Assembly: GCA_022353185.1 (NCBI GenBank)
Contig: JAKRWB010000344.1
Coordinates: 1 to 9,577 of the forward strand
Origin: ANME-2 cluster archaeon
GTDB lineage: Archaea; Halobacteriota; Methanosarcinia; Methanosarcinales; Methanocomedenaceae
Direction of reading: 5' to 3'
Length of the DNA stretch: 9,577 bases
The notes under the pieces were generated by a model. The model worked only from the letters and a program-made list of their open reading frames with translations. It did no database searches and was not told where the DNA came from. Positions 1 through 6,813 of the stretch are shown here, piece by piece (position 1 is the stretch's first letter; every line of letters starts with the position of its first letter). The translations under genes and the position numbers were made by a program.

Positions 1-83
1 TTCATATGTTATATAAATATGTATTTACTGTGATACTATGTATGCTTTTATTACATAACTGGATTATGAGACTGTGCCGTTCC

Positions 84-97
84 CGGGTAATGACCCG
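84..97. other. short perfect hairpin downstream of the HAD gene
   Basis: CGGGT and ACCCG form a perfect 5-bp stem around the 4-nt loop AATG. It lies about 70 nt beyond the stop codon of the minus-strand HAD gene, so it would sit in the 3' untranslated part of that operon. No T-run follows it on either strand, so it does not have the form of an intrinsic terminator. The rest of positions 1-168 is AT-rich and shows no gene that I can support. Confidence 0.25.
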
Positions 98-168
98 CTA
101 CTATGCTGCGAACACAAAATGATACCGAGAGAAGAGTACTACAAAGAACGGATGAGCCGCTAAGCATA

Positions 169-930
169 CTACTCAATATCTGCGATACTGTCAAGTATAG
201 TGTCAGGTCTTATCCCTGAAGTCTCAACATCCTCCACACTTGAAGCCCCGGTCAGTACCAGTACCGTATGCATCCCCACATTTTTTCCTCCCAGGATATC
301 AGTCTCAAGCCTGTCTCCCACCATGATGCAATCCCCTGCCTCCAGCCCGTACTCCCGGAGCAGCACATCCATTATGGGCCGGTTCGGCTTGCCCACCACT
401 TCCGGCACCATTCCGGATGCAGCGGCCAGGGCAGCCACCATGCTCCCGGCACCGGGCAAAAAATCATCTTCATTGGGCAGCATGGCATCGGTATTGGTGG
501 CAATGAACCGTGCCCCCTTCCTAAGATTGGCCAGGCCCGCAGCCAGCTTATCATACGTGAACTGCCGGTCCAGTCCCACCACCACACAATCCACATCCTG
601 CCAGGCAATAGTATGGCCTGCACGTTCCAGTTCGGTCACCAGACCCTGCTCACCGATAGGAAAGATAGTGCTGGGCCCGTACTGCTGCCTGATATGAAGT
701 GAAGTGGAATAAGCAGAAGAAATCACATCACCTGCACTGCACCTGATACCCATACCTTCCAGTTTGCCTGCAATGTCTTCCCTGGTGCGGGTGGCATTGT
801 TCGTAAGGAAAACAACACGGCTGCCTGCCGCCCTCAGTCTTTCAATGGTTTCTGCGGCACCGGGGATGACAGACTTCCCGTGATATACCACGCCGTCCAG
901 GTCAAGAATGTAAGCGGCAGGTCCGGCCAT
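169..930 (-). CDS. HAD-IIA family phosphatase (NagD/phosphoglycolate phosphatase-like)
   Basis: This 253-residue protein has all the haloacid dehalogenase motifs. Motif I is DLDGVV with the nucleophile D10 and acid D12. Motif II is LTNN (T43). K181 in VGKPN is the motif III lysine. Motif IV is VGDRLETD with D206 and D211 binding magnesium. The TNTDAMLP stretch (145-152) is typical of the HAD-IIA cap subclass, which includes NagD, 4-nitrophenylphosphatase and phosphoglycolate phosphatase. The family dephosphorylates small soluble metabolites in the cytoplasm; the substrate cannot be told from sequence. The length is normal. The ATG at 930 is preceded by AGGGGGAAAT, a usable ribosome binding site. 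The gene starts 8 nt after the leuA-like stop, so the two are almost certainly cotranscribed. That does not prove a role in leucine synthesis; removal of a toxic phosphorylated by-product is equally possible. Confidence 0.88.
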   Translation of the reverse strand: MAGPAAYILDLDGVVYHGKSVIPGAAETIERLRAAGSRVVFLTNNATRTREDIAGKLEGMGIRCSAGDVISSAYSTSLHIRQQYGPSTIFPIGEQGLVTELERAGHTIAWQDVDCVVVGLDRQFTYDKLAAGLANLRKGARFIATNTDAMLPNEDDFLPGAGSMVAALAAASGMVPEVVGKPNRPIMDVLLREYGLEAGDCIMVGDRLETDILGGKNVGMHTVLVLTGASSVEDVETSGIRPDTILDSIADIE

Positions 931-938
931 ATTTCCCC

Positions 939-2490
939 CTATTTCTGGTCCAGCATAAGAATGTGGTTCATGGCCGACACAAGAGCCTCCACCGAAGCCA
1001 TCACAATATCTTCATTGGCTGCGCGGGCGGTCATGATACGACCTTTCTCATCCTCCACACCAATGAAAACCTCGGCCAGGGCATCCGAACCGCCTGATAT
1101 GGCTTCTATCCTGAAATCCCTTAATTTCATCTTGGTCTGGCCGTTAATGATGCTCTGGACAGCATTCAGGGCCGCATCCACCGGTCCCACACCTGTGCTG
1201 GCAGCGACCTTCTCTACACCTCTTATCCTTGCCCTGACCGAAGCCGTAGGAGTGATGATGTTCCCGGTCATTACAGAAACTTCTATCAGGTCTATCGGAC
1301 GTTCTGATCTTTTCAGCTTGCCCATGGTGGCTTCTGCAATGGCAAACAGGTCACCGTCAGTAATCCTCTTGCCCTTGTTGCTCAGGTCCTTCATCCTGGA
1401 CATTATCTCATTCAACTGGTCCGGGTCAGGTTCAAGTCCAGCGGTTTTTAAGGATTGGCTGACTGCATGTTTTCCAGCGTGCTTGCCCAGGACAATCCGG
1501 CGTTTATGACCTACCATTTCAGGGGTCATTATACCAGGCTCGAACGTCTCTGACCTGGTGAGCACACCGTGAGTATGTATACCGCTTTCGTGGGCAAATG
1601 CATTCTCGCCAACAACCGGCATCAGGGGTGATATCCTGACGCCTGTGTACCTTTCAACCATATGTGCGGTTTCCACCAGGTACTCGGTCTTGATATTGGT
1701 CTTAGCCCCGTAGATACTGTGAAGGCTCATGACAGTCTCGGCAAGGTCAGCATTACCTGCCCTCTCACCCAGTCCATTTATAGTGACCTGCACCTGTCTG
1801 GCACCTCCTTCAATAGCAGCCAGGCTGTTAGCCACTGCCAGCCCGAAGTCGTTGTGGCAGTGAACGTCAATTGGAATGGTGATATCCTTTTTGATATCTG
1901 CTATCAGGGCCTTCATAGCCGAAGGTACGAACACCCCGACCGTATCAGGGACGTTGATAACATCGCAGCCTGCTTCCTGGACAGCCTTGTTTATCTGTAG
2001 CAGGAAATCAAAATCAGTACGGGTGGCATCCATGGCACTGAACATGCATTTCGCGCCATGGTCTTTGATATGCTCAACCGCCTTTACGGCCATTTCAAGC
2101 ACTTCTTCCCTGGTCTTTTTGATAGTATGAATACGCTGGATATCTGATGTGGGTACGAAAGTATGCACCATATCCACATTGCAATCCAAGCATGCATCAA
2201 TATCTAACAGCACTACCCTTGACAGTCCACACACGTCCAGTTCAAGACCCATGGCAGCTATCTCGGTTACGTTCTGCTTTTCCCCGTCAGATGACATGGG
2301 GAACCCGGCTTCGATTATGTCCACTCCGAGTTTGTCAAGCTGGACTGCAATGTCTTTTTTTTGCTCAAAAGTCAGAGATACGCCAGGGGTCTGTTCACCA
2401 TCTCGCAGTGTGGTATCAAAAATAGTTATGTGTGTTCCACGTATCGATTCAGGAATATAGAAAACGATCCCTCATTTTAGATTCTTTCAT
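939..2490 (-). CDS. leuA: 2-isopropylmalate synthase-type enzyme, 5' end frameshifted
   Basis: Member of the isopropylmalate/citramalate/homocitrate synthase family, which condenses acetyl-CoA with a 2-oxo acid. About 506 residues are readable in one frame from 2459 down to the TAG at 939-941. The N-terminal TIM barrel carries DTTLRDGEQTPGV (catalytic Arg and metal Asp, near 2403), the metal-binding HCHND (near 1860) and GERAGN (near 1755). Then come HESGIH, LGKHAGKHAV, and a C-terminal LeuA allosteric domain with ASTGVGPVDAA and GGSDALAE. The motifs EAGFP and NVPDTVG favour LeuA over citramalate synthase (CimA) or homocitrate synthase (AksA), but specificity is not certain. The expected start is the ATG at 2490 with SD GAGGT 8 nt upstream, giving about 516 residues. 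Reaching the main frame requires skipping one base near 2461-2464, and an in-frame TGA lies at 2472-2474. The gene is either a sequencing artefact, mutated at its 5' end, or uses an unusual start. It is first in the operon with the HAD gene. Confidence 0.85.
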
Positions 2491-2507
2491 TTTAAAAAAC
2501 CTCAGGT

Positions 2508-2522
2508 ATAACATCGTGTTAT
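2508..2522. promoter_or_regulatory. palindromic operator candidate in the leuA promoter
   Basis: ATAACA-TCG-TGTTAT is a perfect 6-bp inverted repeat with a 3-nt spacer. It lies between the TATA box (2525-2531) and the SD of the leuA-like gene, where a bound dimeric regulator would block transcription start. The position makes an operator plausible. No regulator can be named from the window, although the membrane-bound winged-helix gene nearby is one candidate. Confidence 0.35.
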
Positions 2523-2524
2523 TG

Positions 2525-2531
2525 TATAAAA
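2525..2531 (-). promoter_or_regulatory. TATA box of the leuA-HAD operon
   Basis: On the minus strand this reads TTTTATA, within CCTTTTATACAATA. It lies 35 nt upstream of the proposed ATG at 2490. Archaeal transcription starts about 25 nt after the box, which would place the start near 2500-2505, just ahead of the SD (GAGGT at 2499-2503). Box, start and SD are therefore consistently spaced. This supports 2490 as the intended start codon of the leuA-like gene. Confidence 0.6.
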
Positions 2532-2579
2532 GGGTTGTGAAGGTTGACCGGAGACTTTTTATTATCTTCTGCTTTGAAA

Positions 2580-2648
2580 AACCACAGAGAGCACAGAGGA
2601 CACAAAGATAAGTGGCACCGCTCTGTGCTCTCTGTGTACTCTGTGGTT
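2580..2648. repeat. 69-nt imperfect inverted repeat made of CACAGAG units
   Basis: The left arm (2580-2607) and the right arm (2621-2648) are 28 nt each and match at about 23 positions when one is reverse-complemented. The loop is 13 nt (2608-2620). Each arm is itself a row of 9-nt units of the form nCACAGAGn (for example CCACAGAGA, GCACAGAGG). Intergenic palindromes with this ACCACAGAG...CACAGAG wording recur in many environmental bacterial and archaeal genomes, as far as I recall. The small open frames running through it on both strands are consequences of the 9-nt periodicity and are not genes. It lies between the divergent leuA promoter and the small gene at 2790. Confidence 0.8.
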
Positions 2649-2746
2649 GAAAAACTTTGCAGCGAGTCCTTTTCCCAGAATAATTTTAAAAGTATCGTTG
2701 ACCGGGCATGTCGCATTATTACTTTCAGTCTGCTCTTGGCTCGGGC

Positions 2747-2754
2747 TTAATATT
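2747..2754 (+). promoter_or_regulatory. possible TATA box for the small gene at 2790
   Basis: TTAATATT lies 43 nt before the ATG of the small gene. A start about 25 nt downstream would fall at the SD, giving a very short leader. A second AT-rich candidate, TTTTAAAA at 2684-2691, would give a longer leader. Neither is strong. Confidence 0.3.
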
Positions 2755-2789
2755 GTCCCTATCAAACTAGATATCGGAGGTGAAAATTG

Positions 2790-2909
2790 ATGGACGATGA
2801 ATTCTGGAGTGGTATCGTTAAACGTGCTGCCCAATACCAACCTGTCAACCGCCGCAGCCAGTTCAACCGGCAGTTCAACAGGATAACACAAGTACAGAAT
2901 GATCAGTAG
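2790..2909 (+). CDS. small basic protein of 39 residues, unknown function
   Basis: An ATG at 2790 is preceded by GGAGGTGA (2776-2783), a full match to the archaeal anti-SD, with 7 nt from GGAGGTG to the ATG. This is the strongest ribosome binding site in the window. The frame runs 39 codons to TAG at 2907-2909. The protein begins MDDEFWSGIVKRAAQYQP and ends with an Arg/Gln/Asn-rich tail containing the tandem repeat QFNRQFNR. It has no cysteine, no signal peptide and no transmembrane stretch. The first half could form an amphipathic helix. It lies 59 nt upstream of the winged-helix gene and may share its transcript. I do not recognise the family. The perfect SD argues for real translation; an untranslated leader is the main alternative. 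Confidence 0.55.
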   Translation: MDDEFWSGIVKRAAQYQPVNRRSQFNRQFNRITQVQNDQ

Positions 2910-2968
2910 GTGCAATCCGGTTTGCAGTTATCGGTATGTATTTCAATGTTTGACGCCTACTTTAATTC

Positions 2969-3814
2969 ATGGAACAGACAGATAGGGACACTGTTGACAA
3001 AAACGGCGCCATTGATAAGAATAACACTATTGACGATAGTGAGGTTGTCAATAATAGTGAAAAACTAATGGTGATTCCCCTGGGTAAAGAATCTAAAAAA
3101 ATAACCCAGGTTATTAGTAATGACACGGCAAGGCAGGTTATGGAACTGCTTGCCGACCAATCCATGAGTATCTCTGACATTGCCCACAAGCTGGATGTTC
3201 CACTAACCACCATCAAGTACAACATTGATAATCTGGTGGATGTGGGGCTGGCAAAAGTCGAGCGCATCAAGTACAGCGAGAAGGGACGGCAGGTCAAGAT
3301 ATATGGCCCGGTGCGCAAACTCATTGTAGTTGTGCCTGAAAAGACCGATAGCGCATCCATAGCTGATATATTAAAGAAATATCTGGGTGTCGTTCTGGCA
3401 GCAGTGTTTGCTTCCGGTATTGTGGAAGTTCTGGCAGGCAGATTCGGCAAATCCATGACCATAACGAATGAATCTGGATTTGCGGCCGACCTGATTCCCG
3501 AGATGGAAGCTGCGCCCAATGTTTCTGAAAGAATGGTGGATTCAGTTGTCGGTGTAATGAATGATACGGTACAAAAGTCGCTGTCCAATGAGACCCTGGC
3601 TGCAGCCACTTACTTTCCAGAGGCAGTTGAAGGGGGGGCAGAATTACCTGCTCATATACCATCTCCGTTCCTTGAACCATCAGTGGGTGTTGAATCAGTC
3701 CGGAATGCTGCCGACCTGGGGCTAACATCACATGTGGGTCTGTGGTTCATGTTGGGTTGTATGTTTATTATTACATTGGTAATTATCGTGGATTATTACA
3801 GGCAAAACAAGTAA
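2969..3814 (+). CDS. membrane-anchored winged-helix transcriptional regulator
   Basis: 281 residues. The start is followed by a low-complexity Asp/Asn-rich stretch (1-33). Residues about 45-105 form an ArsR-like winged helix, with ISDIAHKLDVPLTTIKYNIDNLVDVGLAKVE read as helix-turn-helix plus wing. YSEKGRQVKIYGPVRKLIVVVP follows. Residues about 139-156 form a first hydrophobic segment (GVVLAAVFASGIVEVL). A loop of about 100 residues follows, then a second membrane segment at about 256-274 (LWFMLGCMFIITLVIIV) and a short basic tail. With DNA binding in the cytoplasm, the loop should lie outside. Such one-component membrane regulators are common in Methanosarcina relatives; their signals are unknown. 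The ATG at 2969 has no SD. The ATG at 3068 (residue 34) would start just before the conserved part and is a real alternative. Confidence 0.75.
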   Translation: MEQTDRDTVDKNGAIDKNNTIDDSEVVNNSEKLMVIPLGKESKKITQVISNDTARQVMELLADQSMSISDIAHKLDVPLTTIKYNIDNLVDVGLAKVERIKYSEKGRQVKIYGPVRKLIVVVPEKTDSASIADILKKYLGVVLAAVFASGIVEVLAGRFGKSMTITNESGFAADLIPEMEAAPNVSERMVDSVVGVMNDTVQKSLSNETLAAATYFPEAVEGGAELPAHIPSPFLEPSVGVESVRNAADLGLTSHVGLWFMLGCMFIITLVIIVDYYRQNK

Positions 3815-3817
3815 TGC

Positions 3818-3840
3818 TTTTCTTTAATTGGGTTACTTTT
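3818..3840 (+). terminator. T-rich tract after the winged-helix gene
   Basis: CTTTTCTTTAATTGGG followed by TTACTTTT begins 4 nt after the stop codon at 3812-3814. Archaeal RNA polymerase commonly terminates at such U-rich stretches without a hairpin. Its last T-run merges with a TATA-like TTTTATC (3837-3843), which lies 35 nt before the truA ATG and could serve as the promoter of the next operon. Confidence 0.35.
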
Positions 3841-3877
3841 ATCGTTGAAACAACCATATTTTACTAAGATCAAACCC

Positions 3878-4693
3878 ATGAGAATCGCTTTGAAAGTAGC
3901 ATATATCGGAACAGAGTTTCACGGATACCAGATACAGTCCAGTGTACCCACTGTTGAAGGGGAACTATTCAGGGCACTTGAAGAATTGAACATCATTAAA
4001 GACCCTAAAAGCGCCCGTTACATTGGTTCCGGTCGAACAGATACCGGTGTCCATGCTCTGGAACAGGTAATTGCCTTTGATACTGATAATCCAAAACTTG
4101 CCATACCAAGAGTAATAAACAGTGTGTTGCCCCCATCTATCTGGACGTGGTCCAGAGCCGAGGTATCAGATGACTTTGACCCCAGACGACAGGCCGTAAG
4201 CAGGGAATACAGGTATTTTATGTGCGGTGAATGTTTCAATATTCCATTGTTGCGTAAAGCAACAAGGGTGTTAAAAGGTACTCATAATTTCTCAAATTTT
4301 GCTTCCATTGACGTTGATAAAAATCCAGTCCGAACAATCGAATTGATAGACATCAGGGTGGATGGAAGGTTCATTGCTCTTGACATCAAAGCGGACAGTT
4401 TTCTGTGGCACATGGTACGCAAGATAGTAACAGCCTTGAGAATGGTAGGTAACGAAGCAAGGGATGTTGAATGGCTGGAGCGCATGTTGTACCCGGAAGA
4501 GTTTGAAGAAGGACTTGAACCCGCACCAGCATACGGTTTATTTTTAAAAACAGTAGGCTATGATATTGACATAAACTGGGTCGATGATGCTTATTCCAAG
4601 AGGTTGCCTGCTGAGAGACTTTTCGAGCAGTTCATGTGGCACGGTGTTATGGCAGAAGTATTCAAAACACTAAAAGACAGTATGCAGCCCTAG
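3878..4693 (+). CDS. truA: tRNA pseudouridine synthase A (TruA)
   Basis: TruA converts uridine to pseudouridine at positions 38-40 of the tRNA anticodon arm. With the ATG at 3878 the protein has 271 residues, normal for the family. It begins MRIALKVAYIGTEFHGYQ, the typical TruA N-terminus (cf. FHGWQ). The catalytic aspartate is D55 in GSGRTDTGVHA. REYRYFM and FLWHMVRKIV are the conserved active-site strand and helix motifs of the second half. A longer frame opens at a TTG at 3845, but its 11 extra residues are not part of the family and ATG fits better. There is no clear SD; a TATA-like TTTTATC about 35 nt upstream suggests a short leader. It is first in a cluster with the G10 methyltransferase (21 nt gap) and RNase III. 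Confidence 0.93.
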   Translation: MRIALKVAYIGTEFHGYQIQSSVPTVEGELFRALEELNIIKDPKSARYIGSGRTDTGVHALEQVIAFDTDNPKLAIPRVINSVLPPSIWTWSRAEVSDDFDPRRQAVSREYRYFMCGECFNIPLLRKATRVLKGTHNFSNFASIDVDKNPVRTIELIDIRVDGRFIALDIKADSFLWHMVRKIVTALRMVGNEARDVEWLERMLYPEEFEEGLEPAPAYGLFLKTVGYDIDINWVDDAYSKRLPAERLFEQFMWHGVMAEVFKTLKDSMQP

Positions 4694-4714
4694 GAAAAAA
4701 CAACCTGAAAAACT

Positions 4715-5740
4715 ATGACACTTATTGCCTTTGAACTCTCTGGCGAAACTCCCGAAATACCTACAGCTGAAATTGTAGGGGCTCTGGAATCTGAAAATAT
4801 TGATTTTTTGGTAAAGTATCAACTGGAACAGGTACTTGTTATTGAAACATCCAGTATTGATGCTGTACTGGTAGGTGAACTTGCCAGTCGTCTGGCAATG
4901 ACACGGCACATAATCAAAGTGTCAGGTATTTCATACGCAAACCTGACTGATATTATTTCGATGGCAGAAAGGATGGACATCTCAAAAACTAATTCCTTTA
5001 CCTACAATGTCAGAGCTAAGAAAATAAAACGTAAAAGCCCCATATCTTCTGAAGATATTGAACGTGGTATAGGCAAAGTACTGTATGACAGGGGTTACAA
5101 AGCAGACCTGGTCAAACCCGATATCCAGTACCGGGCAATATTAACTGACAATAAATGCATTTTTGGACCTGTTATGGCTTCCACTGATAGCAGTGCATTT
5201 GAAAGGCGTAAACCTCATAAAAAACCATTTTTCTATCCTGGTGTACTTATGCCAAAATTGGCACTGGCTCTGGTAAATATTGCCCGGACAAAAGAGGGCA
5301 GTGTTTTTCTTGACCCTTATTGCGGCACTGGCGGGATAATGGTGGAAGCCGGACTGATCGGTGCAAGCACTCTGGGGTGTGATGTGCAAAGAAAGATACT
5401 CATGGGTGCAAAGATGAACCTGGATTTTTATTCGGTGGACTATTCGCTCATGTTCCAGGATGCCGGGGGTATGGCATTGAGGGATGATTGCGTTGATTGT
5501 ATTGTAACTGACCCGCCTTATGGAAGGTCGGCATTTATACAGGCACAATCACTGGAGAAATTGATGAAGAATTCTCTTTGTGAGATGTACAGGGTATTGC
5601 GACCCGGTGGGCGTCTGGTGATGGTATCGGAGCGTCCGGTTGAGACCTGGGCCGAAAATGCCGGGTTCAGGCTGGGGGATATGTTTACTCAACGGGTACA
5701 TCGCAGTCTTACCAGAAGGATTACCGTGCTGGATAAATGA
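4715..5740 (+). CDS. tRNA (guanine10-N2)-dimethyltransferase (Trm-G10/Trm11 type)
   Basis: 341 residues. The N-terminal half (about 1-155) fits an NFLD plus THUMP RNA-binding region. RRKPHKKPFFYPGVLMPKLA (164-183) is the linker pattern characteristic of archaeal Trm-G10. The C-terminal Rossmann methyltransferase has the SAM-binding motif DPYCGTGG (200-207) and the catalytic TDPPYG (265-270), which is the N2-guanine or amino-methylase signature. LRPGGRLVMV (295-304) follows. The enzyme uses S-adenosylmethionine to form N2-methyl and N2,N2-dimethyl guanosine at position 10 of tRNA. The start ATG at 4715 lacks a clear SD but fits the normal N-terminus. The gene lies 21 nt after truA and 31 nt before RNase III, so a tRNA-maturation operon is likely. 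A Trm14-like specificity (G6) is a less likely alternative. Confidence 0.87.
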   Translation: MTLIAFELSGETPEIPTAEIVGALESENIDFLVKYQLEQVLVIETSSIDAVLVGELASRLAMTRHIIKVSGISYANLTDIISMAERMDISKTNSFTYNVRAKKIKRKSPISSEDIERGIGKVLYDRGYKADLVKPDIQYRAILTDNKCIFGPVMASTDSSAFERRKPHKKPFFYPGVLMPKLALALVNIARTKEGSVFLDPYCGTGGIMVEAGLIGASTLGCDVQRKILMGAKMNLDFYSVDYSLMFQDAGGMALRDDCVDCIVTDPPYGRSAFIQAQSLEKLMKNSLCEMYRVLRPGGRLVMVSERPVETWAENAGFRLGDMFTQRVHRSLTRRITVLDK

Positions 5741-5771
5741 TATTCATGCATAATAGAATGGTGACTACATA

Positions 5772-6596
5772 ATGAATAATGAAAATCACCCTGACCTAAA
5801 TCTATCAGAACTTGAGACAATAATCGGATACACTTTCAACGATAAACATTTAGGTCTAAGAGCAATAACCACACGCGCCTATTCCAGCCTACATCCACTT
5901 CTACCCGACAACCAGGCCCTGGAATTCCTTGGTGACGCTGTGCTGTCGCTGGTAACTGCTGAATTGCTATACGAGAAATGGCCACACTTAAAAGACAGGG
6001 ATGCCCTTTGTGATATGACACCTGAAGGTGTGATGACAAAGATACGGCAGGAAGTTGTGAACAACCAGTATCTGACTGAATGCGCCACAAAACACAACCT
6101 GTGCCAGAAAATCTATGATGAAAATGCACACCCTCCTGCCATTTCCAGTACCTGTCATGGTGACGACATAATTGAAGCCCTCATTGCAGCTATATATCTC
6201 GACAGTAAAAGAGACATAACCCCTGCCAAGACATTTATACTCCAGTTCCTGGACCTTCCCACTCTTCTTAACAACGAAAAAAGGCTGCTTGCAATGGTGA
6301 CCACTAAAAATCCTAAAGATAAACTCATCCACAAAATACAGGAATTGATGAAAGACAATCTTACCATAGACTACCCGGTAATAGAAGATAGGCTCGACAA
6401 GATTGATAATACCCATCACTTTGTACTCGGTATACGTATTGATGAAAAATTACTGCCCGGGATTACAGGAGAAGGGAAGAATAAGCTGGAAGCACAATAT
6501 GAAGCGGCAGATAAGGCTTATCAACTACTTGAGGATATCCATTGGGACCTTTCAAAGATTAATACGGCAACTGTTGAAACAAATGATTCCAAATAA
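5772..6596 (+). CDS. rnc: ribonuclease III with C-terminal dsRNA-binding domain
   Basis: 274 residues, near the bacterial length with extra C-terminal residues. The RNase III signature is NQALEFLGDAVLSL (47-60) with catalytic E51 and D55. The second acidic pair is D132 and E135 in GDDIIEALIAAIYLD. All four metal-binding acids are thus kept, and an active dsRNA endonuclease is expected. Residues about 180-254 form a dsRNA-binding domain, starting NPKDKLIHKIQEL and ending with the basic helix GEGKNKLEAQYEAADKAYQLL. The tail after 258 is unstructured. The start has the SD GGTGA (5760-5764) 7 nt before the ATG. Position behind truA and the tRNA methyltransferase suggests a role in rRNA or tRNA processing, or in dsRNA clearance. 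RNase III is missing from most archaea, which use the splicing endonuclease for comparable cuts. Confidence 0.92.
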   Translation: MNNENHPDLNLSELETIIGYTFNDKHLGLRAITTRAYSSLHPLLPDNQALEFLGDAVLSLVTAELLYEKWPHLKDRDALCDMTPEGVMTKIRQEVVNNQYLTECATKHNLCQKIYDENAHPPAISSTCHGDDIIEALIAAIYLDSKRDITPAKTFILQFLDLPTLLNNEKRLLAMVTTKNPKDKLIHKIQELMKDNLTIDYPVIEDRLDKIDNTHHFVLGIRIDEKLLPGITGEGKNKLEAQYEAADKAYQLLEDIHWDLSKINTATVETNDSK

Positions 6597-6601
6597 AATC
6601 A

Positions 6602-6813
6602 TGGGTACACGGGTCGGATTCCCCAAGGGCATACATTTATTTAAGTGGTCAGCAGGTTGACGAAGCTATACTAGGAGTCCATGGTATCAAACGAGAGGAT
6701 AAGGAAGATCCGTTGTTGCTACCATGGAACCGTTCACGCTGTGAATACATGAATGCACCCACATGAAATTCTGTGGTCGATGCGGCATGGTACACGACGT
6801 ACGCACAATATAA
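6602..6813 (+). pseudogene. 3' remnant of an archaeal tyrosine recombinase with zinc ribbon
   Basis: Translation from 6602 gives SWVHGSDSPRAYIYLSGQ then VDEAILGVHGIKRED. This matches the end of archaeal XerC/D-like integrases, whose usual wording is WVQGSD..ATYVHLSGRDVD..IL..YGI. The TAC at 6632-6634 is probably the catalytic tyrosine. The frame reaches RCEYMNAPT and stops at TGA 6764-6766. The other half of the zinc ribbon, KFCGRCGMVHDVRTI, continues in a second frame from 6763 to TAA at 6811-6813. One lost base near 6763 explains the break. The first cysteine of the CPRC pair is now arginine (RSRC). The catalytic Arg/His boxes and everything upstream are missing. The fragment begins within a few bases of the RNase III stop. 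It is a dead end of an integrated element. Confidence 0.8.

Noticed and set aside
1..168. Possible tRNA or box C/D RNA around the 84-97 hairpin
   Set aside because: No cloverleaf, T-loop or paired C/D boxes could be found. Only a 5-bp stem is supported.
200..702. Two overlapping plus-strand open frames of 144 and 165 codons
   Set aside because: They are antisense to the HAD gene, which has all four family motifs. The Ser/Pro/His-rich products match nothing I know.
880..1509. 209-codon plus-strand frame
   Set aside because: Antisense shadow of the leuA-like gene's conserved C-terminal domain, with no ribosome binding site or family motif.
2562..2915. 117-codon minus-strand frame across the inverted repeat
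   Set aside because: Its open frame comes from the 9-nt periodic repeat plus the antisense of the small gene. Translations such as EHRGHK and STTEYTEST are typical artefacts of this repeat.
6602..6813. SSV-type split integrase (intC fragment)
   Set aside because: Only about 70 C-terminal codons remain and no tRNA gene is present. SSV-type integration would leave a much longer C-terminal part and an N-terminal part overlapping a tRNA.
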